A stretch of 64,000 bases of DNA, taken from the NCBI RefSeq assembly GCF_014202475.1, contig NZ_JACHGV010000001.1, positions 186,001 to 250,000 on the forward strand, written 5' to 3'. The notes under the pieces are model-generated. The model was not told where the DNA came from. It did not search any database and saw nothing but the letters and a program-made list of their open reading frames with translations. The first letter of the stretch is position 1. Every line of letters starts with the position of its first letter. This DNA is from Streptomyces paradoxus. Its GTDB lineage: Bacteria > Actinomycetota > Actinomycetes > Streptomycetales > Streptomycetaceae. Shown here one piece after another: positions 8,411 through 19,700 of this stretch. Both the position numbers and the translations under genes were made by a program.

Positions 8411-8918
8411 TCAGGACACGCGCGTTGCGCCGCGGGTCCAGGGATTCCGCCCAGGTCCGCGGCGCACGGTGCGCGGTCGTGGGTGTGAAGCCGTGGCGCA
8501 GGAACAGTCCGGCGCCCCCGGTGGTCGCCGTGAACAGGGCGCCGAGCGACCGGGCGCGCGCCGCGACGAGCACCGCGCGTAACAGACCGGCTCCCGCTCC
8601 GCTCCCCTGCCGGTGTGCCGCCACGCAGAAGTTGTAGACGACGCCCGCGAGTTCGCCGTCCTCCCCCGCGTCCGCCGGGTACGCACGCAGGCCCACGCAG
8701 CCGTCGAGTGTGCCGTCGGGGGCCTCCAGGATCAGAAAGTCGGCCGCGTGGGCGGCGTAGAGGGAGACGGGACGCTCGCGCAGCGCGCCCGAGCGCACGA
8801 AGGGCCGGGACAGGGCGGAGAGGGCGGCGGCCTCGTCCGGGCGGGCGGTGCGCAGGGCGGACGACGGTGTGTCAAGGGCGCATGGCAGCGCGGCAGGGCG
8901 CGGCGTGGCCGTGGTCAA
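8397..8918 (-). CDS. GNAT acetyltransferase resembling short actinobacterial N-acetylglutamate synthase
   Basis: A 173-residue GNAT protein. The acetyl-CoA loop is [18 protein letters not shown], followed by the ArgA-like ending [17 protein letters not shown]. The segment [14 protein letters not shown] corresponds to the strand 4/loop region. Length and the F-x-RHGF tail resemble the short actinobacterial ArgA (NAGS) family rather than antibiotic acetyltransferases. The TTG start at 8918 is supported by GAGGAAGG 6-7 nt before it. It follows the amidohydrolase by 30 nt and is the last gene of the cchK operon. With the argB paralogue it would cover the first two steps from glutamate toward ornithine. 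Substrate is inferred; it could also acetylate another amine. Confidence 0.75.
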   Translation of the reverse strand: MTTATPRPAALPCALDTPSSALRTARPDEAAALSALSRPFVRSGALRERPVSLYAAHAADFLILEAPDGTLDGCVGLRAYPADAGEDGELAGVVYNFCVAAHRQGSGAGAGLLRAVLVAARARSLGALFTATTGGAGLFLRHGFTPTTAHRAPRTWAESLDPRRNARVLIRTW

Positions 8919-8948
8919 GGGGTTCCTTCCTCGGTTCCGGACCGGGGA

Positions 8949-10523
8949 TCAGTCGCGCGGGCGGCTCGGGCGGCCGTCCACGTACGTCTCCACCACCTCG
9001 ATGGCGCCGATGCGCGAGGTGTCGACGCGCCGGGGGTCGTCGCCGAGGACCACCAGGTCGGCGCGTTTGCCGGGGGTGAGGCTGCCCAGGCGGTCGTCCC
9101 AGTGGCAGGCGCGGGCGCCGGCGACGGTGTGGGCGTGCAGGGCCTCGTCGACGGTGACGGCCTCGTCCGGGCCGATGAGCTGCCCGGAGGTGGAGGCACG
9201 CTCGACCATGAACTGGACGGCGCGCAGGGGCGATCCGTCGGCGACCGGCCGGTCGGAGCTGCCCACCAGGGGAATCCCGTGGTCCAGGAAGGCCCGGCCC
9301 CGGTACATCCAGGGTGCCCGTTCCGCGCCCATGATCGAGGCGTAGTCGTCGCCGAAGTAGCGCAGGAAGTTGGGCTGCACGACCGCGCTGAGGCCGAGCC
9401 GGGCGAAGCGCGGGAGCTGGTCGGGCCGGATGAGCCCTGCGTGTTCGATGCGGTGGCGTGCCCCGGGACGGGGCCGGATCCGCTGGGCGCGCTCGATCGC
9501 GTCCAGGGCGAGGTCGGCCGCGCGGTCGCCGATCGCGTGCACGGCGAGCTGCCAGCCGGCCAGATGGCCGTCCACGATGAGGCCGGTGAGCGCATCCGGG
9601 TCGTCCTGCAACTGCCCGGCGTGGTCGAGCCCTTGGTACGGGCTGGTCAGCGCGGCCGTACGGGCCATCATGCCGCCGTCGGTGTAGACCTTCAGCGCGC
9701 CGACGGAGAGCCGGTCGTCGCCGAACCCGGTGCGCAGGCCGAGGTCGAGGGCCCTCGGGATGCCGTCGCTCTCGTGCGCGGCGACCGGGCTCAGCCGGTC
9801 CGCGGACACCATGAGCTGGACGCGCAGCGGCAGCAGGCCCTTGTCCCGGGCGAGTTGGTAGGCGCCGAGTTCGACGGGGCTGTGGCCGAACAGGGTGCCG
9901 CCGATGCCCGCTTCGGCGCAGGCGGTGACACCCTCGGTCAGGCAGGTGCGGGCCGCGCGGCCGATCGCCTCGGCCAGGTCCTCCTGGGCGTGCGGCAGAC
10001 GCAGGGCGCGGGCGGCACCCATGGCCTGCTCGGCGAGGAAGCCGTTCTCGTGCGGGATGCCGGCCGGGAGCAGGTCCAGGACGGCGGTGTTGACCACGCA
10101 GCCGTGCCCGGAGTCGTGCAGCAGGAAGAGCTTGCGTCCGTCGCTGACCCGGTCCAGGTCGGCGGCGGTCAGATGACGGCCCAGGGCCCGCTGGTCGTAA
10201 CCGGCGATGCTCACCCAGTCGCCGGGTGCGCGGGTGCGGGAGACTGCCTCGGCGACGACCGCGAGCACGTCGTCGACGCGGGTGCGGCCCGAGATGCTCG
10301 GGGTGTTCTGCTTGAACCCGGTCCAGGCGAGGTGGACATGGGCGTCGATGAACCCCGGCAGCACCGTGGCGCCCTGCAGGTCGACGACCTCCCGGGCGGG
10401 CAGGGAGGTCACGGCCTCGTCGAGGCCCACGATCCGGCCCTGCCAGATGCCCAGGTCATGAGCGACCGGATGGTCCGGATCCATGGTGAGGAAACGGGCG
10501 TTGGTCAGCCTGGTGCACAACAT
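8949..10523 (-). CDS. Amidohydrolase family 3 (YtcJ/AepA-like) metal-dependent hydrolase
   Basis: A 524-residue protein of the Amidohydro_3 type. It has the GFIDAHVHL metal-binding motif (near residue 60), then DGGMMARTAAL, HAIGDRAADLALDA, RHRIEHAGLI and GSDRPVADGSPL in the expected order for a binuclear TIM-barrel hydrolase, with a small N- and C-terminal beta domain. ATG 10523 starts 8 nt after the cchK stop; the much longer in-frame extension overlaps cchK and is rejected. Members hydrolyse amides or carbamates of unknown identity. In the iron-boxed cchK operon it might process a siderophore, an acylated ornithine intermediate or a related amide, but nothing in the sequence decides this. 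Confidence 0.85.
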   Translation of the reverse strand: MLCTRLTNARFLTMDPDHPVAHDLGIWQGRIVGLDEAVTSLPAREVVDLQGATVLPGFIDAHVHLAWTGFKQNTPSISGRTRVDDVLAVVAEAVSRTRAPGDWVSIAGYDQRALGRHLTAADLDRVSDGRKLFLLHDSGHGCVVNTAVLDLLPAGIPHENGFLAEQAMGAARALRLPHAQEDLAEAIGRAARTCLTEGVTACAEAGIGGTLFGHSPVELGAYQLARDKGLLPLRVQLMVSADRLSPVAAHESDGIPRALDLGLRTGFGDDRLSVGALKVYTDGGMMARTAALTSPYQGLDHAGQLQDDPDALTGLIVDGHLAGWQLAVHAIGDRAADLALDAIERAQRIRPRPGARHRIEHAGLIRPDQLPRFARLGLSAVVQPNFLRYFGDDYASIMGAERAPWMYRGRAFLDHGIPLVGSSDRPVADGSPLRAVQFMVERASTSGQLIGPDEAVTVDEALHAHTVAGARACHWDDRLGSLTPGKRADLVVLGDDPRRVDTSRIGAIEVVETYVDGRPSRPRD

Positions 10524-10531
10524 CGGCGGTA

Positions 10532-10744
10532 TCAGGCGTCCTGGGACGCGGCGAGGGACCGGGGGCGCAGGTCCGTCCAGTGGGTCTCGACGTACTCCAG
10601 GCATGCCTCGCGGGTGTTCTCGGCGAAGGCGATCGTCCATCCCCCGGGCACGTCGGCGAACGACGGCCAGAGGGAGTGCTGGCCCTCGTCGTTCACCAGG
10701 ACCAGGAAACGGCCGTCGTTGTCGTCGAAGGGGTTGGTGCTCAT
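10532..10744 (-). CDS. cchK: MbtH-like protein CchK
   Basis: A 70-residue MbtH-family protein: it opens NPFDD, has the family core [15 protein letters not shown] and PGGWT, and ends [18 protein letters not shown]. MbtH proteins bind NRPS adenylation domains and are often needed for their solubility and activity, here presumably CchH. It is the first gene of the minus-strand operon cchK-amidohydrolase-GNAT, directly downstream of the iron box at 10772. A GAGGAGGCGCAGCGC leader gives a good ribosome binding site. Confidence 0.96.
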   Translation of the reverse strand: MSTNPFDDNDGRFLVLVNDEGQHSLWPSFADVPGGWTIAFAENTREACLEYVETHWTDLRPRSLAASQDA

Positions 10745-10771
10745 GCGCTGCGCCTCCTCGGAAGGCCAAGA

Positions 10772-10790
10772 TTAGGTTAGGCTCGCCTAA
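10772..10790. promoter_or_regulatory. Iron box in the divergent cchK/cchJ promoter
   Basis: TTAGGTTAGGCTCGCCTAA, 17 of 19 matches to the DmdR/IdeR consensus. It lies 28 nt upstream of cchK and 48 nt upstream of cchJ, so a single operator may control both directions. Confidence 0.9.
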
Positions 10791-10837
10791 TTGACGGAGC
10801 TTAGCCTTTGGTCCTTCCCTCTCACAAGGAGACGTTC

Positions 10838-11941
10838 ATGCACGTGGCCGCCGCCGACCGGGAGGGCGCGTTCGCCGGATTCGGGCTGCCCGGGACGCCG
10901 GGCACCGGTGAGTTCTGGGCCGGGGCCGGTGCGCCCGTGGTGATACCCCACGGTGACGGCGGCTGGACGACGCTGTTCCTGTGGCGCGGGTCGTCGCCGG
11001 TGACCATCGAGTTCGAGAGCTGGTCGGAACCGGTCGCCCTGCGCCGCTGGAAGGACACGGACTGCTGGTACGCCGAGGTGCGCATGCCCGCGCGGCTGCG
11101 CGTGACGTACCGGTTCGTGGCGGGCGACGAGTCCCATGCCGATCCGCTCAACCCGGCCGGGGCGGGCGCCGATCGCTCCATCGTCGCCACGCCGGACGCC
11201 CCGGAGCAGCCGCACTGGCCCGTCGTCGGGGCCGATGCGGTGCTGCCCGTGCCCCGTACGCGGATTCGCTGGGCGAGTGAGCGGCTGGGCGGCCGGCGTA
11301 CCGTGCGGGTTCATCCGGCGGGGGGCGGCGGGCCGGTGGTGCTGCTGCTCGACGGGGACGACTGGCTGTACCTGCATCCGGCGGTGACCGCGTTCGACGC
11401 GGCCGTGGCGGCCGGTGAGCTGCCGCCGGTCACGCTGGTCTTTCTGCCTGCCAAGGACCGCCTGGCCGAGTTCACGTGCCGGCCGGAGCTGTGGGAGGCG
11501 GTACGGGACGAACTGCTGCCGATGGTGGCGGAGTCGGACGTCACCGCCGACCTGGAGCGGCTGGTGGTCGCCGGGCAGAGCCTCGGAGGGCTGAGTGCGG
11601 TGTACGCGGCGCTGGAGTTTCCCGGGTTGGTGTCGCGGGTCGCCTGTCAGTCGGGTTCGTTCTGGTGGACGCCGGATGCCATGCGGCTGGCTGATCCGCT
11701 GGGGGGCCCGGTCGGGGGTGCGATCGCCGAGCGGCTGCGGGCGGGTGTTGATCTGTCGGGGCTGCGGGTCGCGTTCGACGTGGGGGAACACGAAACACGC
11801 ATGCTTCCTCACTGCGGTCTGGTGGAGAGCCTGACCGAGCAGGCGGGTGCGACCGTGCGGGTTTCCCGGTCGGCATCGGGTCACGATCGGGCAGGCTGGC
11901 GCCATGCCCTGCTCAGGGACGTCGCATGGGCACTGACGTAG
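10838..11941 (+). CDS. cchJ: Siderophore esterase CchJ (enterochelin esterase family)
   Basis: A 367-residue alpha/beta-hydrolase. An N-terminal early-set beta domain (about residues 1-130, with WRGSSPVTIEFESW and LRVTYRFVAGDE) is followed by an esterase-D-like domain with the nucleophile in VVAGQSLGGLSAVYAA and a C-terminal SGHDRAGWRHAL histidine. This is the Fes/IroD architecture. In the coelichelin cluster CchJ has been proposed to release or hydrolyse the peptide, since the NRPS lacks a thioesterase. ATG 10838 is preferred to an upstream TTG because AAGGAG lies 6 nt before it. It is expressed divergently from cchK across an iron box. Confidence 0.92.
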   Translation: MHVAAADREGAFAGFGLPGTPGTGEFWAGAGAPVVIPHGDGGWTTLFLWRGSSPVTIEFESWSEPVALRRWKDTDCWYAEVRMPARLRVTYRFVAGDESHADPLNPAGAGADRSIVATPDAPEQPHWPVVGADAVLPVPRTRIRWASERLGGRRTVRVHPAGGGGPVVLLLDGDDWLYLHPAVTAFDAAVAAGELPPVTLVFLPAKDRLAEFTCRPELWEAVRDELLPMVAESDVTADLERLVVAGQSLGGLSAVYAALEFPGLVSRVACQSGSFWWTPDAMRLADPLGGPVGGAIAERLRAGVDLSGLRVAFDVGEHETRMLPHCGLVESLTEQAGATVRVSRSASGHDRAGWRHALLRDVAWALT

Positions 11942-12043
11942 TCGCCTGCGGGCCGGCGGGGGCTGATCGCGCCCACGCGGCGGAGCCGCACAACGACTCA
12001 GCCCCGCGCCCCTGAAGGCATGTCCCCCGGCCCCCTTGAAGCC

Positions 12044-13744
12044 TCAGCGTGCCACTGCCGAGCAGTAGGCCTGGTCTCTTGCCAGCAGGTTGCGGTGGGT
12101 GTCCTCGGCCGTGATCGTGCCGTCGTCCAGGACCAGGACCCGGTCCGCGGCGTCGAGGAACGCCGGGCTGCTGGTGATGACGATCGTCGTGCGGCCCCGG
12201 CGCAGTTCCGCCACGTTGCGGGCGATGAGCTGTTCGGTGACCGCGTCCACCGCCGTCGTCGGATCGTGCAGGACCAGGACGTCGGTGTCGGCCGCCAGCG
12301 CGCGGGCCAGGGACAGGCGTTGGCGCTGGCCTCCGGAGAGGTTGGCGCCCCGGTCCCGGACGCCGTAGTCGAGGCCCTCGCGGTGCAGGGCCACGACATC
12401 GGTCAGCATGGAGGCCCCGACGGCGTCGGGGACCGTCCGGCTGGTGCCCGACGGGTCGATGTTCGTGCGGAGGGTGCCCGCGAAGATCTCCCCGTCGTAC
12501 GGGTTGACCAGCATGTGCTCGCGGACGGCCTCCACCGACAGGTCCGCCAGCGCCCGGCCACCGATGCGCACCGTGCCCTCGTACGCGGCGGGCGGGACGC
12601 GCACGGCCAGGACGGCGGCGAGGTCGGCCGCGGCGCGGGGCTGGTAGGGGGCGATGGCGACGAACTCCCCCGCCTTCACCTGGAACTTCAGATCGGTCAG
12701 GGTGCCGTGGCGGACGCAGTCGATCTCCAGGTCGCCGCCCGGGGACGGGCGTTCGGAGCCCGGGGTCATCACGGGCGGGGCCGAGAGCACCAGCGCCATC
12801 CGCGCGGCCGAGGCACGCGCGATCATCACGTACTTGGGCATCTCCGAGAACAGTTTGAGCGGCTCCATGATGAACTGCGCCAGACCCACGGCCATGACCA
12901 GTTCCCCGATGGTGATCCGGCCCTCGAACGCCAGCCAGCCCGCCGTCAGGGTCACGGCGCCGGCGAGGACGGCGTTGAGGGCCAGCGCGGTGCCCGCGTA
13001 GGCGCCGTTCACCTTGGCCACGGTGATCGACTGGTGCTTCGCCTCCGTGCTGACCTTCCGGTAGGAACGGAACGCCGCGTGGTTGCCGCCGAAGCCGTGC
13101 AGCGGGCGCAGGCCGGTGATCAGGTCGGCGACCTTCGCACCCGCCCGCGCCACCCGGGCCTGCTGCTCCTGGGTGCTGCTGCCGATCCGCCTCGACATCA
13201 CGCTGAGGATCGACAGGATGGCGACGGTGCCCACGATCACCAGCAGGCCGAGCCGGATGTCGGCCAGTCCCAGCGCGACCGCCGCGACCAGCACCGCGAC
13301 GAGCGAGCTGATCAGCAGCGGCACCACCTCGATGATGTCGGCGGTCTGGTCCGCGTCCTCGGTGGCGATGGTCAGCACCTCGCCGGACTTGAGGTCGACG
13401 TCCCGGGCCACGGGCTGCAGGCCGCAGGCCGCGACCTTCACCCGCCAGCGATGCGCCTCGGTCGTGTTGGCCTTCTGCAGGATCCGCATGCCGAACCGCC
13501 ACGACAGCGACACCGTCGTGATGATCACGGCCAGCGCGCCGATCGACAGGGCGAGCGCCTGGAGGCTGCGGCCGTCCCGCATCGTGTGCTCGACGATCAG
13601 GCCGAGCGCGATGGGGAAGGCCGTCTCACCGGCCTGGTAGAGGCCCATGAGGAGGGTGCCCCAGGCCATGGCGCCGATGTTGCGGCGCAGGGCGGTCCGG
13701 AGGATGGCGGTCCCGGGGCGGGGCCGCTGCGTGTCAGTTGTCAT
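12044..13744 (-). CDS. cchI: ABC exporter half CchI with a degenerate nucleotide site
   Basis: A 566-residue fused membrane/ATPase half-transporter: six hydrophobic segments in residues ~15-300, then a nucleotide-binding domain. The Walker A position (about residue 366) reads [13 protein letters not shown] and lacks the GxxGxGKS/T loop, and the Walker B region reads [12 protein letters not shown], with His and Asp in place of Asp-Glu. The signature is intact ([15 protein letters not shown], about residue 470). It must therefore pair with an ATPase-competent partner, best CchG. ATG 13744 overlaps the end of cchH by 11 nt, so it is co-translated with the NRPS and probably helps export the finished siderophore. 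It faces cchJ tail to tail. Confidence 0.93.
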   Translation of the reverse strand: MTTDTQRPRPGTAILRTALRRNIGAMAWGTLLMGLYQAGETAFPIALGLIVEHTMRDGRSLQALALSIGALAVIITTVSLSWRFGMRILQKANTTEAHRWRVKVAACGLQPVARDVDLKSGEVLTIATEDADQTADIIEVVPLLISSLVAVLVAAVALGLADIRLGLLVIVGTVAILSILSVMSRRIGSSTQEQQARVARAGAKVADLITGLRPLHGFGGNHAAFRSYRKVSTEAKHQSITVAKVNGAYAGTALALNAVLAGAVTLTAGWLAFEGRITIGELVMAVGLAQFIMEPLKLFSEMPKYVMIARASAARMALVLSAPPVMTPGSERPSPGGDLEIDCVRHGTLTDLKFQVKAGEFVAIAPYQPRAAADLAAVLAVRVPPAAYEGTVRIGGRALADLSVEAVREHMLVNPYDGEIFAGTLRTNIDPSGTSRTVPDAVGASMLTDVVALHREGLDYGVRDRGANLSGGQRQRLSLARALAADTDVLVLHDPTTAVDAVTEQLIARNVAELRRGRTTIVITSSPAFLDAADRVLVLDDGTITAEDTHRNLLARDQAYCSAVAR

Positions 13745-16700
13745 CGAGGTGGCGGGCAATCGCTTCCGGGGTTCGCAGGGTGAACAGATCGCGGATGGTG
13801 ATCACGGGACCGTACTCGCGGCGGAGCAGCCCGACGAGCCGCACCGCCAGCATGGAGTGTCCTCCCAAAGACACGAAGTCGCTCACCGCGCTCACCTCGT
13901 CGTCGTCAAGATCCAGTGCCTCGGCGAAGTACTCGCACACCACGGTCTCGGTCTCGGTCTCGGGCCCCCGCTCCCCCGCCGTGGTCAGCGCGCCCAGCGG
14001 CTTGGCCTCGGGCAGCGCCTTGGTGTCAGCCTTCCCGTTCACCGTCAGCGGGATGCCGTCGACCTGGGCGTAGTGCGTCGGTCGCAGGAAGTCCGGCAGC
14101 GCGGCGCCCACTTCGGCGGCGACCGCGGCCAGGTCGGCCCCGTCCAGCACGAGATAGGCGGCCAGCCGGTAGGCGCCGTCGACCTGGGGGTCGGGCTGGG
14201 CGACCGCGGCGGCGAACCGTACCGCCGGGTGCGCGGCGAACGCGGCCTCGACCTCGCCGAGTTCGACCCGGTGGCCACGGATCTTGACCTGCTGGTCGGT
14301 GCGGCCCAGGTACATCAGGTTGCCGTCCGGCCGGCGGACCACCAGGTCCCCGGTGCGGTACATGCGCTCGCCGGGCTCGCCGAACGGGCAGGCGACGAAG
14401 CGGTGCGCGCTCTGGGCGGGCTGCCCGAGGTAGCCGCGCGCGATGCCGATGCCCGACACGTACAGCTCACCGGGAACGCCGTCCGGCAGGGGCCGCAGCC
14501 ACGGGTCCAGGACGTACACGTCCGTGTTGTCGATGGCCACGCCCACCACCGGGTCCTCGCACTCGAACGTGCCGACGCCGAGGGTGTTGATGGTGTACTC
14601 GGTGGGTCCGTACAGGTTGTAGCCGACCGTGCCCTCGGTGTCGGCGAGCCGCTGCCACAGCGTCGGGGTGACGGCCTCACCGCCGAGCAGCACCAGCGCC
14701 GGCCGCCGGTCCGGGTCGTCGAGCAGACCCTCGGCCACCAGTTGCTGCGCGTAGGTCGGCGTCACGTTGATGACGTCGATGCCGTACTCCAGGCAGTACT
14801 CGACGAGCCGGGGAGCGTCCCGGCGCAACTCCTCGTCGCAGATGTGCACTTCGTGGCCGTCGGCGAGCCACAGCAGCTCCTCCCACGACATGTCGAACGC
14901 GAACGACACGGTGTGCGCGATCCGGAAGACCCGGTGGCCGTGCTCGGCCAGCACCGGTTCGAAGATGCGGCGCTGATGGTTGATCAGCATGTTGGTGAGC
15001 CCGGCGTACTCGGTCACCACGCCCTTGGGCCTGCCGGTGGAACCGGAGGTGTAGATCGTGTACGCGGGATGCCGCAGCCGGTCGGGGTCGTCCGGCGCGA
15101 ACGTCGGATACGGCTCGGCCTCGGGAAGCGGCCGGTCGAGTTCGATCAGCTCGCCGGTCAGCCGGGGCGCCACGCCGCTCACAGTGAGGGTCACGTCCGG
15201 CCCGGCGTCCTCGACGATGGCGGCGATCCGCTCGTCCGGGTGGTCCAGTTCCAGCGGCACGTAGGCGGCCCCGACCCGCAGGACGGCGAACAGGGCCACG
15301 ATCCAGTCGAGGGAGCGCGGGATCGCGAGCCCGACGGTCGTCTCGGGGCCGATGCCGCGCGCGGCGAGCACACCCGCCACGGCCCGGCTGCGGTCCCGGA
15401 GTTCGGCGAACGTCATGGTCGAGCCCTGGGCGACGAGCGCCACCCGCTGCGGGTCGCGGTCGGCGGCCTGGTCGAACCGGTCGACGACGGTGTCCGTGCC
15501 CACGTCGGTGCGGTCGCCGGGCTCGGGCACCGGACCCAGGCCCCGCAGCGCGCCGACCGGCCCGGTCGCCCGGGCCACGTCCTCCAGCACGCTCAGGTAG
15601 TCGTCGAGGAGGCGGCGGGCCTTCCCCGTGTCACCGTCGCGGTACTCCAGCTTCACCGTGAGCCGCTCGCCGGGGGTGACGACCCAGGTGAAGGGGTAGT
15701 GCGTGGAGTCGTCGGCCTTGACCGAGGTGATGCCGTGCCGGGCGTTCATCTCGGCGAACGCGTCCATGTCGAGGAAGTTCTGGAGCACGAACAGGTTGTC
15801 GAACAGGGTGTCGTGCCCGCTGGCCCGCTGGATCTCGCCGAGCCCGAGGTGCTCGTGCTCCATCGCCTCGACCCGGGCCGCCTGGACGGCCGACAGGTAG
15901 GCGCGGACCGTGTCGTCCGGGCGGGCCCTGGTCCACATGGGCACGGTGTTGAGCAGTACGCCGACGATGCCGGACAGTCCCTCGCCGTCGCGGCCCGAGA
16001 CGGTCACGCCGAACACGGCGTCGCTCCGGCCGGTGTGGGCGCCGAGCAGCAGGCCGAACGCGCCGGTCAGCACCGAGTTCAGGGTGACGCCGTGCACCCG
16101 GGCCGCTTCCCGGACGAGCGTGGACTGCTCGGCGGACAGCGTGTGCACGAGGGCCTTGGGCAGGTCGTCCGAGAAGGACGGTGACGGTCCGGCGAGCAGG
16201 GTCGGTCCGGGAAGGCCCGCCAGGTGGCCGGCCCAGAAGCGCTCCGACACCGCCGGGTCCTTGGCGGCGAGCGCCCGGGCGTGCTCCTCGAAGCTCGGGG
16301 CGGCCGGTGCCGGGTCGAGGGGCTCGCCCGCGAGGACGGCGCGGTAGGCGTCGAAGAGGTCCCGCAGCACGATCTCCCGGGACCAGCCGTCCCACAGGAG
16401 CAGGTGGTAGCTGAGCAGGAGGCCGTCACGGTCGCCGGGCAGGTTCACCACGGTCAGCCGGATCAGCGGGGGCTCACCCGGGTCGAAGCCGGTGTCGCGG
16501 TCCCGGGCGCGCAGGGCGTCGACCTCCGCGTCCGTCGCCAGGGCGATCGTACGGACGTCGACCTCGCGGCCGGCCTTGAGGAGCTGCACCGGGTTGCCGT
16601 CGTCGTCGGTGCCGAAGCCGGCGCCGACGACCGGGTGCCGGGCGATCACGTGGGCCATGGCCGCGGCCAGTGCGCCGGTGTCCAGGCGCCGGTCGAAGGT

Positions 16701-19700
16701 GAACCAGTTCTGCGCGACGTAGTGTCCGGCCGGACCCGCCAGCTGGGCCTGGAAGTACAGGCCGCGCTGGAGCGGGGTGACCGGTGCGGTGCGCTCGGCC
16801 GTCGTCGCCGCGTCCGCGAGGTGCCGGAGCGCGTCGTGCCAGTGCTCGGTGATCTCGTCGGGGACGCCCTCGGCGAGGACGAACTCGGCGAGCAGGCTGC
16901 CGGTGGCCTCGTCGGTCCATGCGTTGACCTCGACGGCGTAGGGACTGCCCTGGTCGCCGCCGGTGAGGTGCAGCGCCTGTGACTCGCTGCCCCGGCCGAG
17001 GTAGTTGAACAGCACCTGGGGGCGGGCGGTCAGCAGCGGGGCCGTCTGCGGGTTGAGGTACCTGAGCCGGCCGTAGGAGACGTGCCCGTCCTCGTCCGGC
17101 TGACGCTCGACGACCTCGCGCGCGGCCGCGACGGGGTCGGTGTGCGGGGTGAGCCGTACCGGCGCGATGGAGGTGAACCAGCCGACCGTACGGGTGTAGT
17201 CGTGCTCTTCGCGGACCGGGACCCGGCCGTGGCGCTCCAGGTCGATCGCGAGGTCGGTGGGCGACGGCTGGATCCGGGTCAGCGCGGTGCGCAGGGCGCC
17301 GCACAGCAGCTCGGTGAGGCCGACGCCGAGCGCGGCGGGGGCGGTGCGGGTGACGCTGTCGCTCACGTCCGGGGCGAGTACCACCGTCGTCTTGCGCAAC
17401 GCCCCCGTGACCGGCAGCAGTTCGGGAGCCTGGAGGGTGGTGACCCAGCGGCCGAGGTCGTCGAGGTTCTGGGTCGCCCGGAGCGTCAGCGCATCGGCGT
17501 ACTCGGCGTACGGGGTGGTCGGCGGGGCGAGGGGCTCGCCGCGCAGGGCTGTGGCGAGGTCGTCGAGCAGGATCAGCCAGGAGACCGCGTCGACGGCGAG
17601 GTGGTGGACGGTGACGACGAGGGTGTGACTGGCCTCCAGCCACGCGAACGCGATCAGCTCGCCCGACTCGGGGTCGAGTTGCCCGGCGGCCTCGTCCGCG
17701 ACGGCCGTCGCGTCGGTGGTGTCCGGGCGTACGACGGTGATGGCGCGGGCGGGTTCGGTGCGGAGGGTCCACACGCCGTGCTCTGTGCGGAGCCTCAGCC
17801 GCAGGGCCGGGTGGGCGGCGACCACGGCGTTCGCGGCACGTACGGCGTCGGCGTATCCCGTGCTGTCGGGGGCCTGCAGTGTTCTGGCCTGGGCGAAGCG
17901 GGTGAGGCGTCCGCCGAGTTCGCGTTGGCGGAGGATGATCGGGGTGGGAGTGAGGGGGCCGTCCTCGCGGTGGGTGGGGGTCTGAGGGGTCTGGGGTGTG
18001 TTGGTGCCCAGGTGTTCGGCCAGTGCGCGGGGGGTCTTGAGCAGGAAGACGTCCCTGGGTGCGATGGGCAGGCCGAGGGTGCGGGCCCTGTTCACGACCG
18101 TGATGGCGATGATGCTGTCGCCTCCGGCGCGGAAGAAGTCGGTGTCGGCGGTCACGTCTGAGCCGGGCAGCGTCTGAGTGAAGATCTCGACGAGCGTGGC
18201 CAGCGCTGAGTGTTCTTCCGCGGGTGCGTCGTGGCTTGCCGCGCAGTTCCCCGCGCCCCTGAGGGCACGCTCCACCAGCGCCTTTCGATCCAGCTTGCCG
18301 TTCACCGTCAGCGGTAGGGCCTCGGTCGTCAGGACCCTGCCCGGGATCATGTGAACGGGCAGCTTCTGCGCCAACCGGCCCTCGAAATCACCCGGCGCGC
18401 TGCCCACCACGTGTGCGACCAGGTGGTCGCCGGTGTCCGCCACCGTCACCGCCACGTCGGTCACGCCGTCGAGTTCCCGGATCGCGGACTCCACCTCGCC
18501 CAGCTCGATGCGGAATCCCTTGAGTTGCACCTGGTCGTCGGCGCGGCCGGTGAAGACCAGCTCGCCGTCGAGGGTGCGGACGGCGAGGTCGCCCGTGTGG
18601 TACATGCGGGATCCGTCGGCCGTGAACGGGTTCGCCACGAAGCGGCCCGCCGTGAGGCCGGGCCTGCCCAGGTAGCCGAGGGACACCTGGTCGCCGGCGA
18701 CGTAGATGGCGCCCTTCCGGCCCGGCGGCACCGGGCGGAGCCGGTCGTCGAGCAGGTAGGTGACCAGGCCGGGGATCGGGCCGCCGATGGGGCTGACGTC
18801 GTCGCCCCGGGCGAAGTCGTCGTCCGTCAGCACCCGGTGCGTGACGTGCACGGTGGTCTCGGTGATGCCGTACATGTTGACCAGCTCGGGGGCGGACGTG
18901 CCGTGCCGCTCGACCCACCCGCGCAGCCGCCCGAGGTCCAGTGCCTCGCCGCCGAAGATGATCCGGCGCAGTGCGGGCAGCGGTTCGCCGGCGAGCCGGT
19001 CGGCCTCGATGAACTGGTAGAAGGCCGAGGGGGTCTGGTTGAGCACGGTCACGCCCCGCTCCCGGACCAGCCGGTGGAAGTCCACCGGGGAGCGCGTCAG
19101 CCCGTAGTCGGGCACCAGCAGCTCACCGCCGTGCACCAGCGCGCCCCACAGCTCCCAGACGGCGAAGTCGAAGGAGAAGGAGTGGAACTGGACCCAGACG
19201 TCGTCCGGGCCGAAGTCCATGTCGGGCCGGGTGTTGGCGAGCAGGCTCACCACGCTGGAGTGCGGGACGACGACGCCCTTGGGACGGCCGGTCGATCCGG
19301 ACGTGTAGATCACATAGGCGGGGGTGTGCCAGCCGGGCTCGGGGGCGGGCTCCGCGGGGGCGGCCGGGGGTTCTTCGCCCTGCAGCAGCACGCGGGCGGG
19401 CACACCGGCCCGGGTCAGGAGTTCCGTGCAGCGGTCGCGCTGGTCACGGTCGACGAGGACGACCTGCGGGGCGGCGTCGGCGAGGATGTACTCCAGCCGT
19501 TCGTCCGGGTACGCGAGGTCCAGCGGGACGTACGCGCCGCCCGCGCTGACGATCGCGACCAGGGCGACGACCTGCTCCAGGGAGCGCGGGACGGCCACGG
19601 CGACCCGCTTGCCCGGGCCGACCCCGGCCGCGCGCAGGGCGGCGGCCAGCTCGTCCTTGCCGGCGGACAGTTCGCCGTAGGTCAGGGAGCGGGTGACGCC

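Noticed and set aside
10524..10769. Upstream extension of the amidohydrolase frame by 82 codons
   Set aside because: It overlaps cchK in another frame and adds Arg/Pro-rich sequence; ATG 10523 gives the normal family N-terminus.
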